A stretch of 58,537 nt of DNA from DASXRC01 sp036506495 (GCA_036506495.1 DASXRQ010000226.1:1-58537), one strand, 5' to 3'; shown: positions 33,118 through 46,586, numbered from the stretch's first letter. Numbers and translations: made by a program. Notes: generated by a model from the sequence alone, not told the origin.

Positions 33118-36100
33118 TCACCTCTCCACGAACGCCGCGACCGTCCGACCAGGGACGCTGAACGTGCCGGTCGCCGCGTCGAACGAGGCCGCCCGCACGG
33201 CCGGGTCGACCGACCGCGCCAGCACCGGGTGCAACGCCACGTCGGCGCCGCGCATCGCCGCTACCGTCTGTGTGGCGACGCCCTTCGTGGCGTTGAACAC
33301 GACGGTCACCGACCGCCAGCGGTGGTCGATCCCCCGCCCTTCCATCGTCATCGCGATGACCCCGGGCGCCTCGTCCGGGCCGGAGAGGGGAAAGGACACT
33401 CGCTTCTGGATTTCCGACGCGGCACCGAGGGCGAAGACCGGCGAGCTGGCCCGCACCCGCAACAGTTCGGCGTACCGCGTGTTTGCGAGGTTGATGGCCT
33501 CGCAGGGCGGCACCAGCGCCGGGTCGGCGAGCAACGGCTTGGCGTACGGCCAGCGAGCCTCGTTGTCCGCGGCCCTGGGTAGGCCCGCGCGGAACCCGTT
33601 GCCATCCGCGCAGTTCCACCGGATCTGGTTGAACCAGTCCCCAGAGTTGAAGGAGTTCCGGTCCAACGACTTCGACCGCAGCCGCTCGGAGCCGGCGGTG
33701 ACGAACCCGACGCCCTGCCCCAACACCACAATGGACAGCGCGAGCACCTGCATGCGTGCCCGGTCAACGGCGCTCGTGCCGGCTGGCAGCTTGTACGCCA
33801 GGGCGTCGTACAGGATCTCGTTGTCATGGGCGTCGACGTAGGTGACCGCCTCGCCCGGAGCGTCGGTGTACCCGGCGGGTGAACCGTTGTAGTCGACCTG
33901 CGCCCCGGTGACCGCGGCGCCCGACGAGTCGACGAATCCATAACCGGCCAGGTTGCCCACCAGGCCGACCTTGATCAGGTCCTGTTGATGGAGCAACCGG
34001 GCGCGCTGGTCGTCGGTCGAGCCGTTGATCGGGTCGCCGTTCGGATCCGTGAGCAGACCCGACGCGAAGCCCTGCCGGCGTGGGTTCGCGTCGAACGAGC
34101 CGCCGCCGCGGACCGCGTCGCGCAGCCGGTCGTTGAACGTGCCGATGCCGGTGCCCGCCATGTTCGCCTGGGTCGCTTGGACGAACCGCGCGTCGCCGGC
34201 GACCTCCCCGAAGTTCCAACCCTCGCCGTACAGCAGGATGGACATGCCGTCCACGCCGTCCCGCGCGACCGTCAGCCGGTCCAGGGCATGGCGGACCGCG
34301 AGAATGTTCTCCTTTGGATGGTGCCCCATCAGGTCGAACCGGAAACCGTCCACCTTGTACTGACTGGCCCAGGTGACCACCGAGTCCACGACAAGCTTGC
34401 CCATCATCGCGTGCTCGGGCGCCGTGTTGGCGCAGCAGGTGGAGGTCGCGACCGTGCCGTCCAACAGCAGGCGGTGGTAGTAGCCGGGCACGATCTGGTC
34501 GAGCACCGAGTGCCGGTCGATCCCGGACGCCGCGGTGTGGTTGAAGACGACGTCCATCACCAGGCGCAGGCCCGCGCGGTTGACTCCGGCGACCATCTGC
34601 CGGAACTGGCGTATGCGGGCGAGGCCGTCCGGGTCGGTCGCGTATCCGCCCTCCGGCACGGTGTAGTGCAGCGGGTCGTAGCCCCAGTTGTAGCCGTCGG
34701 TGTCCACCACGGCCTCGACGCACTCCTGCTGCGCCGACGAGTCCGGTGGCAGCGATGCCAGGTCGCAGTCGGGCACTGCCTGGTCCGAGCGCCGCTCGGG
34801 GATCGTCGCAAAGTCGAACGCCGGCAGCACGTGCAGGTGGGTGACGCCCGCGCGGGCGAGCGATCGCAGGTGTGACATGCCGGCGGCGTCGGGGTGGGTG
34901 AACGCGAGGTACGTGCCGCGCTCGGCGGCCGGCACCGTGGTGTCGGCGATGGAGAAGTCGCGGACGGAGACCTCCTGGATGTGCGTACGCACGGTCGGCA
35001 CCGCGGGCGGCTTGTGCAGCCGTGCCCAGCGGCGGGGGGCGTACGCCTTGTCGGACAGGTCGACGATCTGACTGTGCGTCGAGTCCGCGGCCAGCGACAC
35101 GGAGTACGGGTCGGTGACCGACGCAGTGACCACCCCCTGCGCCGCCGGCTGCCATGCGGTGACGCGGTAGCGGTAGTACCTGCCGCGCCACTGCGACGGT
35201 CCCGCCGCCCGCCACACGCCGGTGTCCGCGTCGCGTCGCATGGCCACCGTCGTCGCCGCGTCCGCCGGAGTGTCGAACAGCTCCAGAGCCACGTCGTGCG
35301 CGGTCGGCGCCCAGACGGCCAGCGACGGCCGGCCCGCCTCGAACGTCGGGCCGAGGCGGACGTGCGTCGCCGCGGCGTACACGTCGTCGAGCACGGCGGG
35401 GATCTGCACGCCGGTGGCCGACAGCAGGTGCCCCATGTGGTCCCGCTCGGTGACGACGAGCTGGCCGCGCAGGGCCGCCGCGATCCGGCCGAGGTCGTCG
35501 GTGGACAGGCGGAAGCTCTGGTACGCCGAGAGGTGCGGCAACCGGTCCCGCTGCGCCTCGGTGAGACCGTCGTGCTGCGGTTCCAGCCGGATGCTCTCGT
35601 ACGGGCCGGCCAGTTCATCGTCCACGACCGACAGTCCGCCCTCGGAGGCGACGACCAGGTCGTACACCTTCCCATCGGTCGGGCCGGTCTGCCAGGCGAT
35701 CGTCGCGCGGTCGATCCAGTGCGCCTTCGACATGACGATGTCCACGTCGCGGGTGCTGGTCGGCGGCGTCCGGCGCAGGTAGCCGCGGACGCCCGCCTGG
35801 ATCCATACCTCGTGCCCGCCGGTCGCGAACTCCAGCCGCTGGTCCTCGGGCAGGTCCTTGGTGTCACCGCGGTGCACGATGTAGCTCAGCCCGGTAGGGC
35901 TGTCGGACAGTCGCACCCGGAACACGAGCCCGTACGTGTCACGCGCGCTAGGTAGCATCGGGCTGGTCCATTCGGTCCGGCCCGCGGGTCCGTCCCACAG
36001 CTCCAGGCCCCAGCCGGCGTAGTCGCCGTCGGTCCGGCGGTAGTGCAGGACCGCGGCGTGCTCGGCGGCGGCCCGGGTCGGATGTACGGTGCTCTCGCCC

Positions 36101-36735
36101 GAACGCACCCAGGCGTCACCGGAGAACGTCGGGTCGACCGACTGATCCGCGCCCGGATCCTTGTCGTCACCGTGGTGGACGACGAAGCGCACCACCTTCG
36201 TGGGATCGGCCAGTGACACGTTCCAGTACGCCCCGTATTCGTCGATGCCGTCCGCGGGCCGCGGGCTCGACCAGTCCGTGCCCACCCCGGGGGCCAGTCC
36301 GTCACCCCACAGCTGCAGGCCCCAGCCGGCGTACCCACCGTCGGGCCGTCCGTAGTGGACGATCACCTGGCCGGTCGCGGCCGCCTGTGAGCGGTAGATG
36401 GTCGGGTCGCCCTGCCTGAGCCAGACCTCCCGCGCTGCGCCCAGGTCGACGAACCGGTCGGCGGCCACATCCGGGACGCCACTCTTGTCCACCACGATGA
36501 AGCCGACGTTGCGGGCACCCGGGCGCAGCCGCACCCACGCGAACCGACCGTACGAATCGATGCCCGCGAACGGCAGCCCCGCCGGCCAGTCCGTGGACCA
36601 ATCCGCGTCAATGCCGCCCCAGGTGTAGAGGCCCCAGTCGTCGTACGCCGCGTCGCCACGCTGGTAGTGCACGAGCAGCCAGGCGGGGGACGCGGCACCG
36701 GATGAGCTGACAGGCTCGCCGTCGGTGAAAGCCAC
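33118..36735 (-). CDS. pulA: Pullulanase-type alpha-1,6-glucosidase
   Basis: 1205 residues. Three N-terminal CBM41 (PUD) starch-binding modules begin at about residues 20, 123 and 227 (VHYQRGDAAYDDWG, VHYGRPDGGYAGWG, LHYRRTDGDYAGWG), then a CBM48-like region and GH13 core: YNWGYDPLHYTVPEGGY near 681, nucleophile GFRFDLMGHH near 797, acid GEGWNF near 835 and DAHDNE near 967. Debranches alpha-glucan. Odd point: secreted pullulanases carry a signal peptide, but only 35 bp separate this GTG from the upstream stop and no in-frame start lies between. GATACT 5 nt before the GTG suggests leaderless expression of a cytoplasmic or truncated form. Confidence 0.9.
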   Translation of the reverse strand: MAFTDGEPVSSSGAASPAWLLVHYQRGDAAYDDWGLYTWGGIDADWSTDWPAGLPFAGIDSYGRFAWVRLRPGARNVGFIVVDKSGVPDVAADRFVDLGAAREVWLRQGDPTIYRSQAAATGQVIVHYGRPDGGYAGWGLQLWGDGLAPGVGTDWSSPRPADGIDEYGAYWNVSLADPTKVVRFVVHHGDDKDPGADQSVDPTFSGDAWVRSGESTVHPTRAAAEHAAVLHYRRTDGDYAGWGLELWDGPAGRTEWTSPMLPSARDTYGLVFRVRLSDSPTGLSYIVHRGDTKDLPEDQRLEFATGGHEVWIQAGVRGYLRRTPPTSTRDVDIVMSKAHWIDRATIAWQTGPTDGKVYDLVVASEGGLSVVDDELAGPYESIRLEPQHDGLTEAQRDRLPHLSAYQSFRLSTDDLGRIAAALRGQLVVTERDHMGHLLSATGVQIPAVLDDVYAAATHVRLGPTFEAGRPSLAVWAPTAHDVALELFDTPADAATTVAMRRDADTGVWRAAGPSQWRGRYYRYRVTAWQPAAQGVVTASVTDPYSVSLAADSTHSQIVDLSDKAYAPRRWARLHKPPAVPTVRTHIQEVSVRDFSIADTTVPAAERGTYLAFTHPDAAGMSHLRSLARAGVTHLHVLPAFDFATIPERRSDQAVPDCDLASLPPDSSAQQECVEAVVDTDGYNWGYDPLHYTVPEGGYATDPDGLARIRQFRQMVAGVNRAGLRLVMDVVFNHTAASGIDRHSVLDQIVPGYYHRLLLDGTVATSTCCANTAPEHAMMGKLVVDSVVTWASQYKVDGFRFDLMGHHPKENILAVRHALDRLTVARDGVDGMSILLYGEGWNFGEVAGDARFVQATQANMAGTGIGTFNDRLRDAVRGGGSFDANPRRQGFASGLLTDPNGDPINGSTDDQRARLLHQQDLIKVGLVGNLAGYGFVDSSGAAVTGAQVDYNGSPAGYTDAPGEAVTYVDAHDNEILYDALAYKLPAGTSAVDRARMQVLALSIVVLGQGVGFVTAGSERLRSKSLDRNSFNSGDWFNQIRWNCADGNGFRAGLPRAADNEARWPYAKPLLADPALVPPCEAINLANTRYAELLRVRASSPVFALGAASEIQKRVSFPLSGPDEAPGVIAMTMEGRGIDHRWRSVTVVFNATKGVATQTVAAMRGADVALHPVLARSVDPAVRAASFDAATGTFSVPGRTVAAFVER

Positions 36736-36770
36736 GAGCCAGTATCTCAGGTCGGCCGCGGCGTCCGGGC

Positions 36771-38264
36771 CTACTCGGGCTCGTTGTCGCTGCGGCCGCC
36801 GACCACGTACGGGGTCGTCACGCCCTCGTACGCGAGGTGGGTGACCATGCCGTCCGCCGCGTGCGGCAGGTTGTGGCAATGGTCCATCCAGATGCCGGGA
36901 TTCTCGGCGCGGAACGCGATGACGTAAGTGTCGCCGTCGTCCACGTCGAGCGAGTCGGTCCACCACGGACTGCCGGACGCCGCAGTTCCGTTGCGGGACA
37001 GCACCACCGCGTGGTGTCCGTGCAGGTGCATGGGGTGCACCTGGCCGGACGAGTTGCTGATCGTCATGAGCACGATGTCGCCCTCCCGCACGACGTACAT
37101 CGGCACATCGGGGAAGAGCTTGCCGTTGATCGTCCACCAGAGCCCCGGCCGACCGTCGAGGAAGGCCGCCCGACGGCCGAGGCGCATCTCGAAGCGCCGA
37201 TCCGGCGAGTCCGTCGCGAACCCGATCGGGGCCGGTGAGCCGTACGCCAGTGGGTCGAGGGTGGCGTCAAGGTCCCGGGCCGGGGGCGCCGCGGCGCCGG
37301 CCCGACCGATGACCAGCGCGGCGCCGGCGCCGACGTCGAGGCGCACCGCGCTGCCGTCGGGCGGCGTGGTGATCGCGAGGTCGGACCGACCGCCGGCGGC
37401 TATCCGGACCGCACGGTCGGTCACGTCCGTCGGACCGTGCACGTCGCGCGCGTCGATCGCGACGAGCCGATACGGCGCGCCGGTCACCGACACGCGGATC
37501 GTCCCGCTGTCCGTGTCGACGAACCGCACCCGGACCTGCGACCCCGGCGAGGCGTCCACCCGCTGGACGCCGGTGCGGCCGGCGATCGTGCGCCGACCCT
37601 CATAGGTGTGCACCGGCGCGACGAGGTCCGTCGCCGCCGTCGCCGCGGGTTGCGGCGCGGTCTTCGGCAGGATCACGAGCGCTCCGAACAGTCCTCCCTT
37701 CACCTGGTCGTGTGAGACCTGGTGGGAGTGGTACCAGTACGTGCCGGGATGCTCGGCCCGGAACCGGTAGACGTACCGACCCCGCTTGGGCACCGCGTCC
37801 TGGGTGACCCCGGGGACGCCGTCCTCGGCGTTGGGCACGTCGACACCGTGCCAGTGCAGCGTGATCCCCTCGTCAACGGATTCGTTCACGAGGGTGACCT
37901 CGAGCAGGTCGCCCTCGGTCAGCTGGATCGTCGGGCCGGGCGAGGAGTTGTTCAGCGTGAAGCCGCGTACCTTCTCGCCACTGGCGAGGGCGAATGACTG
38001 GCTCCGCGCGGTCAGCGTCACCGCCACGGCCGGTGTGCCCTCCGGCCCCTTCAGGTCGGAGACGCTCGTGCCACCGTGGTTGTGCGCGCCTCCGCCCGGG
38101 CCGCCCCCGGCGTCCACGAACCCCATGTCCATCACGGAGTACGTCGCGGGCACGAGGCTCGCGTACCAGAAATAGCCGAGCGTGCCCACGATGGCGACCG
38201 TCGCCGCGATCGCGACGGCGAGGCCGATCCGCCGCCGCGTCCACCAGCGACGTGCTTCGGTCAT
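36771..38264 (-). CDS. Membrane-anchored multicopper oxidase
   Basis: 497 residues. One N-terminal transmembrane helix (IGLAVAIAATVAIVGTLGYFWYA) places the cupredoxin domains outside. Copper ligands are HWHG, WYHSH, HPMHLHGHH and DHCHNLPHAADGM, covering the T1 and trinuclear sites; the axial T1 residue is the final Met. Likely oxidises Cu(I), Mn(II) or phenolics. Its ATG overlaps the stop of the DUF6220-like gene (ATGA), implying coupling. Confidence 0.9.
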   Translation of the reverse strand: MTEARRWWTRRRIGLAVAIAATVAIVGTLGYFWYASLVPATYSVMDMGFVDAGGGPGGGAHNHGGTSVSDLKGPEGTPAVAVTLTARSQSFALASGEKVRGFTLNNSSPGPTIQLTEGDLLEVTLVNESVDEGITLHWHGVDVPNAEDGVPGVTQDAVPKRGRYVYRFRAEHPGTYWYHSHQVSHDQVKGGLFGALVILPKTAPQPAATAATDLVAPVHTYEGRRTIAGRTGVQRVDASPGSQVRVRFVDTDSGTIRVSVTGAPYRLVAIDARDVHGPTDVTDRAVRIAAGGRSDLAITTPPDGSAVRLDVGAGAALVIGRAGAAAPPARDLDATLDPLAYGSPAPIGFATDSPDRRFEMRLGRRAAFLDGRPGLWWTINGKLFPDVPMYVVREGDIVLMTISNSSGQVHPMHLHGHHAVVLSRNGTAASGSPWWTDSLDVDDGDTYVIAFRAENPGIWMDHCHNLPHAADGMVTHLAYEGVTTPYVVGGRSDNEPE

Positions 38265-38728
38265 GACGCGGCGGTCGCCTCCGCGTCCGATGCGCCCGAC
38301 GCGCCCGGCGTGCTCGGCGCCGTTGTTGGTGCCCGGGTGGCCTGCCGGCCGGCGAACCCGGCAACGGCGGCCAGGGCGAACGCGTTGATCCCGTGCAGGA
38401 GGCCGACCCACGGCGTGGCGAACGACAGCAACGCCAACAGGAACTGCACGACGACGAGCCCGAACACGATCGCGGCGAACCGGACTCCGCCGGGGATCCG
38501 GGCGAAGAACGAAATGATCAACAGTATGAGGGCGAGCAGCGGAATGATGAACGTGCCGAAGATGCTGTGTAGCGCCTGCCCGGCGTTGTAGTCGTCGTAC
38601 TCACCGGTGAACGCCTTGCCGTCGTCCACCGTCCTGAAGACGTCGAACGTGCCGAACGCGATGAACGCGGCCTGGAGCACCACGCCGAGCGCGATGAGCC
38701 GAGACAGCCAAACATAGGTTGCTCTCAT
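38261..38728 (-). CDS. DUF6220-like four-helix membrane protein
   Basis: 155 residues with hydrophobic helices at LSRLIALGVVLQAAFIAFG, IFGTFIIPLLALILLIISFF, FAAIVFGLVVVQFLLALLS and LHGINAFALAAVAGFA. GGGAGGGG 5 nt before the ATG is a strong ribosome site and rejects the longer ORF. Histidines in helices 2 and 4 (ALHSIFG, LLHGINA) could ligate haem, as in cytochrome b-like proteins, which would suit the coupled multicopper oxidase; that is inference. Confidence 0.78.
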   Translation of the reverse strand: MRATYVWLSRLIALGVVLQAAFIAFGTFDVFRTVDDGKAFTGEYDDYNAGQALHSIFGTFIIPLLALILLIISFFARIPGGVRFAAIVFGLVVVQFLLALLSFATPWVGLLHGINAFALAAVAGFAGRQATRAPTTAPSTPGASGASDAEATAAS

Positions 38729-38880
38729 CGATCCCCTCCCGGTGCGCAGTCGACTTTCGTGGATCACCGTACCCTGAATGTCGATCTCCCCGCTGCCCGC
38801 CACGCGTGTCCGCGCGCCGCGAAGGGGATTTCGTGGCGGGTCCTCAGGTGGCATCCTGGCGGGCGGACGCGGGGGTTGGG

Positions 38881-40644
<1,764 letters not shown>

Positions 40645-40657
40645 CGCACCGCAACGA

Positions 40658-41119
40658 TCAGGGTGTCGGGCTCCATTCACCCTGCAGGACGAGGCCCTCC
40701 GCGGCCGCTGCCGAGCACAGCGTCTTGTCGTACCCCGCGAAGCCAACCGGCTCGCCGGCGAGGCTGGCCATCACGGCCGTCGCGGTTGCCAGCTGTACGC
40801 CGTCATACGCGCGCAGCCCGTGCACGCCGACAAGCCTGGCCGCGCGCTCGAGGATGTCCTCTGCCAGCCGGACAACGGTGAATCGGGCGGGCGCTTCGCC
40901 GTCGCCGAAGTAGTCTGCCTCGAATGCCGACGTCAGAACGGCTGCCGCATCGGCGGACAGCTCCCCGATGCGATGCTTGCGCCAAATCGCCGCGGGCACC
41001 TCGACGCGGGCCAGCTGTGACACGGCGAGCAGTTCGATGGCCCTGACCGCATCGGCGCCCGGTTCGTCCGCGTACAGCTTGACGAGCGCCGAGGAGTCGG
41101 CGAACACAATCGCCGTCAC
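40658..41119 (-). CDS. PIN-domain toxin (VapC-like)
   Basis: 153-residue PIN ribonuclease. Acidic residues: Asp in IVFADSSALVKLY, Glu in LARVEVPAAI, Asp in LRAYDGVQLATA, plus Asp in FAGYDKTL. Expected to cut specific RNA when free of antitoxin. GTG overlaps the antitoxin stop (GTGA). Convergent with the kinase gene, 13 bp apart. Confidence 0.87.
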   Translation of the reverse strand: MTAIVFADSSALVKLYADEPGADAVRAIELLAVSQLARVEVPAAIWRKHRIGELSADAAAVLTSAFEADYFGDGEAPARFTVVRLAEDILERAARLVGVHGLRAYDGVQLATATAVMASLAGEPVGFAGYDKTLCSAAAAEGLVLQGEWSPTP

Positions 41120-41412
41120 CGACGCCCGTCCGCGACCAGTTCGGACAGTGTGGTTCCCGATCCCGCCTCTCGCCGAGCCCGCTCGACCTCCCGGCGATCG
41201 GGGCGCCGGCGTTCGCGGCCGCTCGGTGCGAGAAGGCCTGCCCTGGCCAGTCGCTCGCGAAGGCGATCGACGTCAGACGCGGCGTACGCCGGATCCGTCG
41301 CCGCTTGTGCGAGCCGGGTGAGGTAGTCATTGAGGCTCCGACCCTCGCGGGCCGCGACCTGCCGAAGACGGTCGACAAGCTCGTCGGGAGCACGCCAGGT
41401 GATTTGAGTCAT
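41116..41412 (-). CDS. Ribbon-helix-helix antitoxin of the PIN toxin
   Basis: 98 residues. An N-terminal RHH fold (MTQITWRAPDELVDRLRQVA, REGRSLNDYLTRLA) followed by a charged toxin-binding tail. TAGAAT lies 6 nt before the ATG, so translation is probably leaderless. ATGCATGCAT (41411-41420) spans the start and is a candidate autoregulatory operator for the RHH dimer. Confidence 0.85.
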   Translation of the reverse strand: MTQITWRAPDELVDRLRQVAAREGRSLNDYLTRLAQAATDPAYAASDVDRLRERLARAGLLAPSGRERRRPDRREVERARREAGSGTTLSELVADGRR

Positions 41413-41473
41413 GCATGCATTCTAGACTCGCAGGCATCTCAGACCGTGGGTACTGGTTGCGTCAATAGCAAGA

Positions 41474-41486
41474 CGGACGTACGGTT
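41474..41486. promoter_or_regulatory. Candidate AcnR-type operator upstream of acnA
   Basis: CGGACGTACGGTT is, on the other strand, AACCGTACGTCCG, matching AACCGTACGTACG at 48353-48365 in front of the AcnR-like gene at 12 of 13 positions. It lies 115 bp upstream of the acnA start within the 189-bp gap; the rest of the gap shows no ORF worth calling. Confidence 0.5.
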
Positions 41487-41601
41487 TGGGCAGGCGTCGG
41501 GACGCTCGGCGTCGCCGTATCCGGGCGGGTCGCCGCCGCATACGAAAGACTGCGTGGGGAACTGTCGAGTTCTCCCGGCACGGCAAAGTTGGGAGTGGGA
41601 C

Positions 41602-44391
<2,790 letters not shown>

Positions 44392-44443
44392 GTCCACGTT
44401 CACCGGCGTGCGGGGGGTGCCCGAACACGCGCGGCTCCGCCGC

Positions 44444-44455
44444 TAGCCTCTAGGC
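44444..44455 (+). promoter_or_regulatory. Leaderless promoter of the DUF2630 gene
   Basis: TAGCCT (44444-44449) followed by 6 nt and the ATG; no Shine-Dalgarno. Confidence 0.5.
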
Positions 44456-44701
44456 ATGGACGACAAGTCGGTGCTGCAGCGGATCAACGAGCTCGTCGAC
44501 GAGGAGCGCGACCTGCGGACAAGCATGGGACGGGGCAAGATCTCCGCGGACGAGGAGGGTGCGCGGCTCCGCGAGGTCGAGGAGGCCCTCGACCAGTGCT
44601 GGGACCTCCTTCGCCGCCGCCGGGCCGCGCGCGAGTTCGGCAACGACCCGGACGCCGAGGAGGCCCGACCCAAGGGCGAAGTCGAGGGCTACCTGCAGTA
44701 G
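44456..44701 (+). CDS. DUF2630 protein
   Basis: 81 residues, predicted as a helical hairpin (INELVDEERDLRTSMG, REVEEALDQCWDLLRRRRAA) followed by the conserved GNDPDAEEARP motif. Full length for the family. Function unknown in all members I recall. Leaderless promoter upstream; convergent with the RIO-kinase gene. Confidence 0.9.
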   Translation: MDDKSVLQRINELVDEERDLRTSMGRGKISADEEGARLREVEEALDQCWDLLRRRRAAREFGNDPDAEEARPKGEVEGYLQ

Positions 44702-44737
44702 CGGCCAACCGCCGCCGGGCCTCACGGCAGCCCGGCC

Positions 44738-45673
44738 TCACCGCAGCCCGGCCTCGAGCAGAAGGTCTCTGGTCAGCGCGTTGGCGTCCACATCGGACAG
44801 ACCGCGGGCGGCGAACCAGTCGCTGACGTTGCGTACGTCCCGGGCCAGGAAGTCGGAGCCCTGCGGGTTCGCCACCACGTCGACCACCTGCGGCAGGTCG
44901 ATCAGGACGAGCCGACCGTCGTGGACCAGCAGGTTGTACGGTGACAGGTCGCCGTGCGCGAGACCGGCACGGGCCAGCACGACCAACGCGTCGACGAGCT
45001 GGCGCCACAAGTCCGCAAGCTCGGCCGGACCCGGGCGAAGTTGCGCCAGCCGCGGCGCCGCCTGCCCGGCCTCCGCATCGCCGACGAACTCCAGCAGCAC
45101 CTCGGTCCCCAGCAGCTGCACCGGGTAGGGCACCGCGACGGCACCGAGCTCGACGCCCAGCGCCCAGAGCCGGCAGAGCGCCCTGAACTCGGCGTACGCC
45201 CACTGCCCGGCGATGATCTGTTTGCCGAACGCGGTGCGGTTGGCCATCGCCCGGTTCTCGCGGGATCGCCGGGTGCGCCGGCCCTCGAGGTAGCCTGCGT
45301 CGCGGTGGAACAACCGGTGCCCGGCGTCGCGGTAGCGCTTGGCGGCCAGCAGGCACGCGCGGTCGGTGCCGGGTACCGCTCGGCGTATCAGGTGGACGTC
45401 GGCCTCCTTGCCCGTTTTCAACACGCCGAGCTCGGTGTCGACCGCGGCGAGCTCCGTGACCAACCAGTCCGGGTACGGGAAGGGGCCGCGCTCACCCGCG
45501 GCCGACGCGTCCCAGGTCGACCACCGGTCGCCCTCGGCGGGGCCGTCCGGGTCGGGCCCGGGATCGATGTCGACCGGCGGCTCGTGCCGGCGGCGCTTCA
45601 GGATAAATGGGTCGTCGTCGAAGCGACGGTTGCGGCGTGACGGCGCCGCGCGAAGATCATCGTACTCACGCAT
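44738..45673 (-). CDS. RIO1-type atypical protein kinase
   Basis: 311 residues. The catalytic loop AHGDLSPYNLLVHDG and metal-binding LVLIDLPQVVD define RIO kinases; the ATP lysine is in LLAAKRYRD and the flexible loop has RRTRRSRENRAMANRTAFGK. A disordered Arg/Asp-rich N-terminus of about 40 residues precedes. Role in ribosome biogenesis is known for archaeal and eukaryal RIO, not for bacteria. ATG 45673 has only a weak ribosome site; a second ORF with a perfect one overlaps its 5' end in another frame. Confidence 0.9.
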   Translation of the reverse strand: MREYDDLRAAPSRRNRRFDDDPFILKRRRHEPPVDIDPGPDPDGPAEGDRWSTWDASAAGERGPFPYPDWLVTELAAVDTELGVLKTGKEADVHLIRRAVPGTDRACLLAAKRYRDAGHRLFHRDAGYLEGRRTRRSRENRAMANRTAFGKQIIAGQWAYAEFRALCRLWALGVELGAVAVPYPVQLLGTEVLLEFVGDAEAGQAAPRLAQLRPGPAELADLWRQLVDALVVLARAGLAHGDLSPYNLLVHDGRLVLIDLPQVVDVVANPQGSDFLARDVRNVSDWFAARGLSDVDANALTRDLLLEAGLR

Positions 45674-45735
45674 TCGGGGAATCCCTTGGTCGAATCGGAA
45701 GAAGGCAGGGTGACGTGCCGAACGAACGCAGGCAT
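45598..45735 (-). CDS. Possible 45-codon upstream ORF overlapping the RIO kinase gene
   Basis: Starts MPAFVRHVTLPSSDSTKGFP from an ATG placed 5 nt after AAGGAGG, the best Shine-Dalgarno in this area, and ends inside the first 26 codons of the RIO gene. It has no recognisable domain. It could drive translational coupling or be a regulatory uORF; it might also reveal a frameshift in the annotated RIO N-terminus. Confidence 0.35.
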   Translation of the reverse strand: MPAFVRHVTLPSSDSTKGFPECVSTMIFARRRHAATVASTTTHLS

Positions 45736-45848
45736 CACGACCTCCTTCCGACCGGCCGGAGAGATCCCGGCGTGGCGCTGACGAGTGTTCCGGGCTCGGG
45801 CGGGCGGCCGCAACAGGATTTCCGCCCCGCTCGACCCACGCCGCCACT

Positions 45849-45920
45849 CTCTCGTCGATCTAGGGCGAATTCTGGTTAGTCGATCTCCGATCACCAGAAT
45901 CCGCCCTAGATCGACGAGAG
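45849..45920. repeat. 28-bp-armed near-perfect inverted repeat
   Basis: Arms at 45849-45876 and 45893-45920 match at 27 of 28 positions and are separated by 16 nt. Each arm begins or ends with CTCTCGTCGATCTAGGGCG or its complement. Placed between the HAD stop and the RIO promoter region on the same strand. Could be a terminator or a MITE-like palindrome. Confidence 0.9.
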
Positions 45921-45938
45921 GGAGGACGACGGCGCGAG

Positions 45939-46586
45939 TCAGCCGCCGTGTAGCACGGCGGCGACGGCCGGTATGAGGCCGTCGGCGCTCCGGGTCGGCG
46001 CGAACCGCGGTTCGACCCAGCTCCGGCCGCGATGCAGCCACACGCTCGGCAGGCCCACCGCGGCGGCGCCGCCGATGTCCGCCTCGGGGCTGTCTCCGAC
46101 GACCCATCCGCCGTTCAGACGCATGTGTACGCGTCGCGCCGCAAGCTCGAAAATGCGCGGGTTGGGCTTGCTGACCCCGACCTCCTCCGAGATCACCCAA
46201 TCGGCGACGAACCGATCGAGTCCGGTCCGGCGGATCTTGGCGTCCTGCTGAAAGGTCGTGCCGTTCGTGACGATCACCGGGACCCAGCCCGCGTCGTCGG
46301 CGATCCGCAGGGCGCACGCGACGAGGGGGTCCAGCCTCAGCCCCTCGAGCACTCCCTCGCGCAGCGTATCGACCAGGTCGATGGAGGGTGTGCGGAGCAG
46401 ATAGCGCTCGCGGATGGCGTCGGCGAGGTCCCACCGGTCGGTGAGCCCGTCGGCGTCTACGGAAAGTAGCCAGTCAAGATCCTCGGCGGGCGCCCCGATG
46501 TACGCCAGGTAGCCCTCGGCCCACGCGCGAAACGAGCCCGCACGATCCAGCAGCGTGTTGTCGAGATCGAGGAGCAACAACGGCAC
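45939..46586 (-). CDS. HAD-superfamily hydrolase
   Basis: 215 residues, subclass I cap. Motif I LLDLDNTLLD, motif II VIVTNGTTFQ, motif III Lys in GVSKPNPRIF and motif IV VVGDSPEADIGG. Likely a small-molecule phosphatase. GTG with TAGGGT 6 nt upstream indicates a leaderless start. Confidence 0.88.
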   Translation of the reverse strand: MPLLLLDLDNTLLDRAGSFRAWAEGYLAYIGAPAEDLDWLLSVDADGLTDRWDLADAIRERYLLRTPSIDLVDTLREGVLEGLRLDPLVACALRIADDAGWVPVIVTNGTTFQQDAKIRRTGLDRFVADWVISEEVGVSKPNPRIFELAARRVHMRLNGGWVVGDSPEADIGGAAAVGLPSVWLHRGRSWVEPRFAPTRSADGLIPAVAAVLHGG

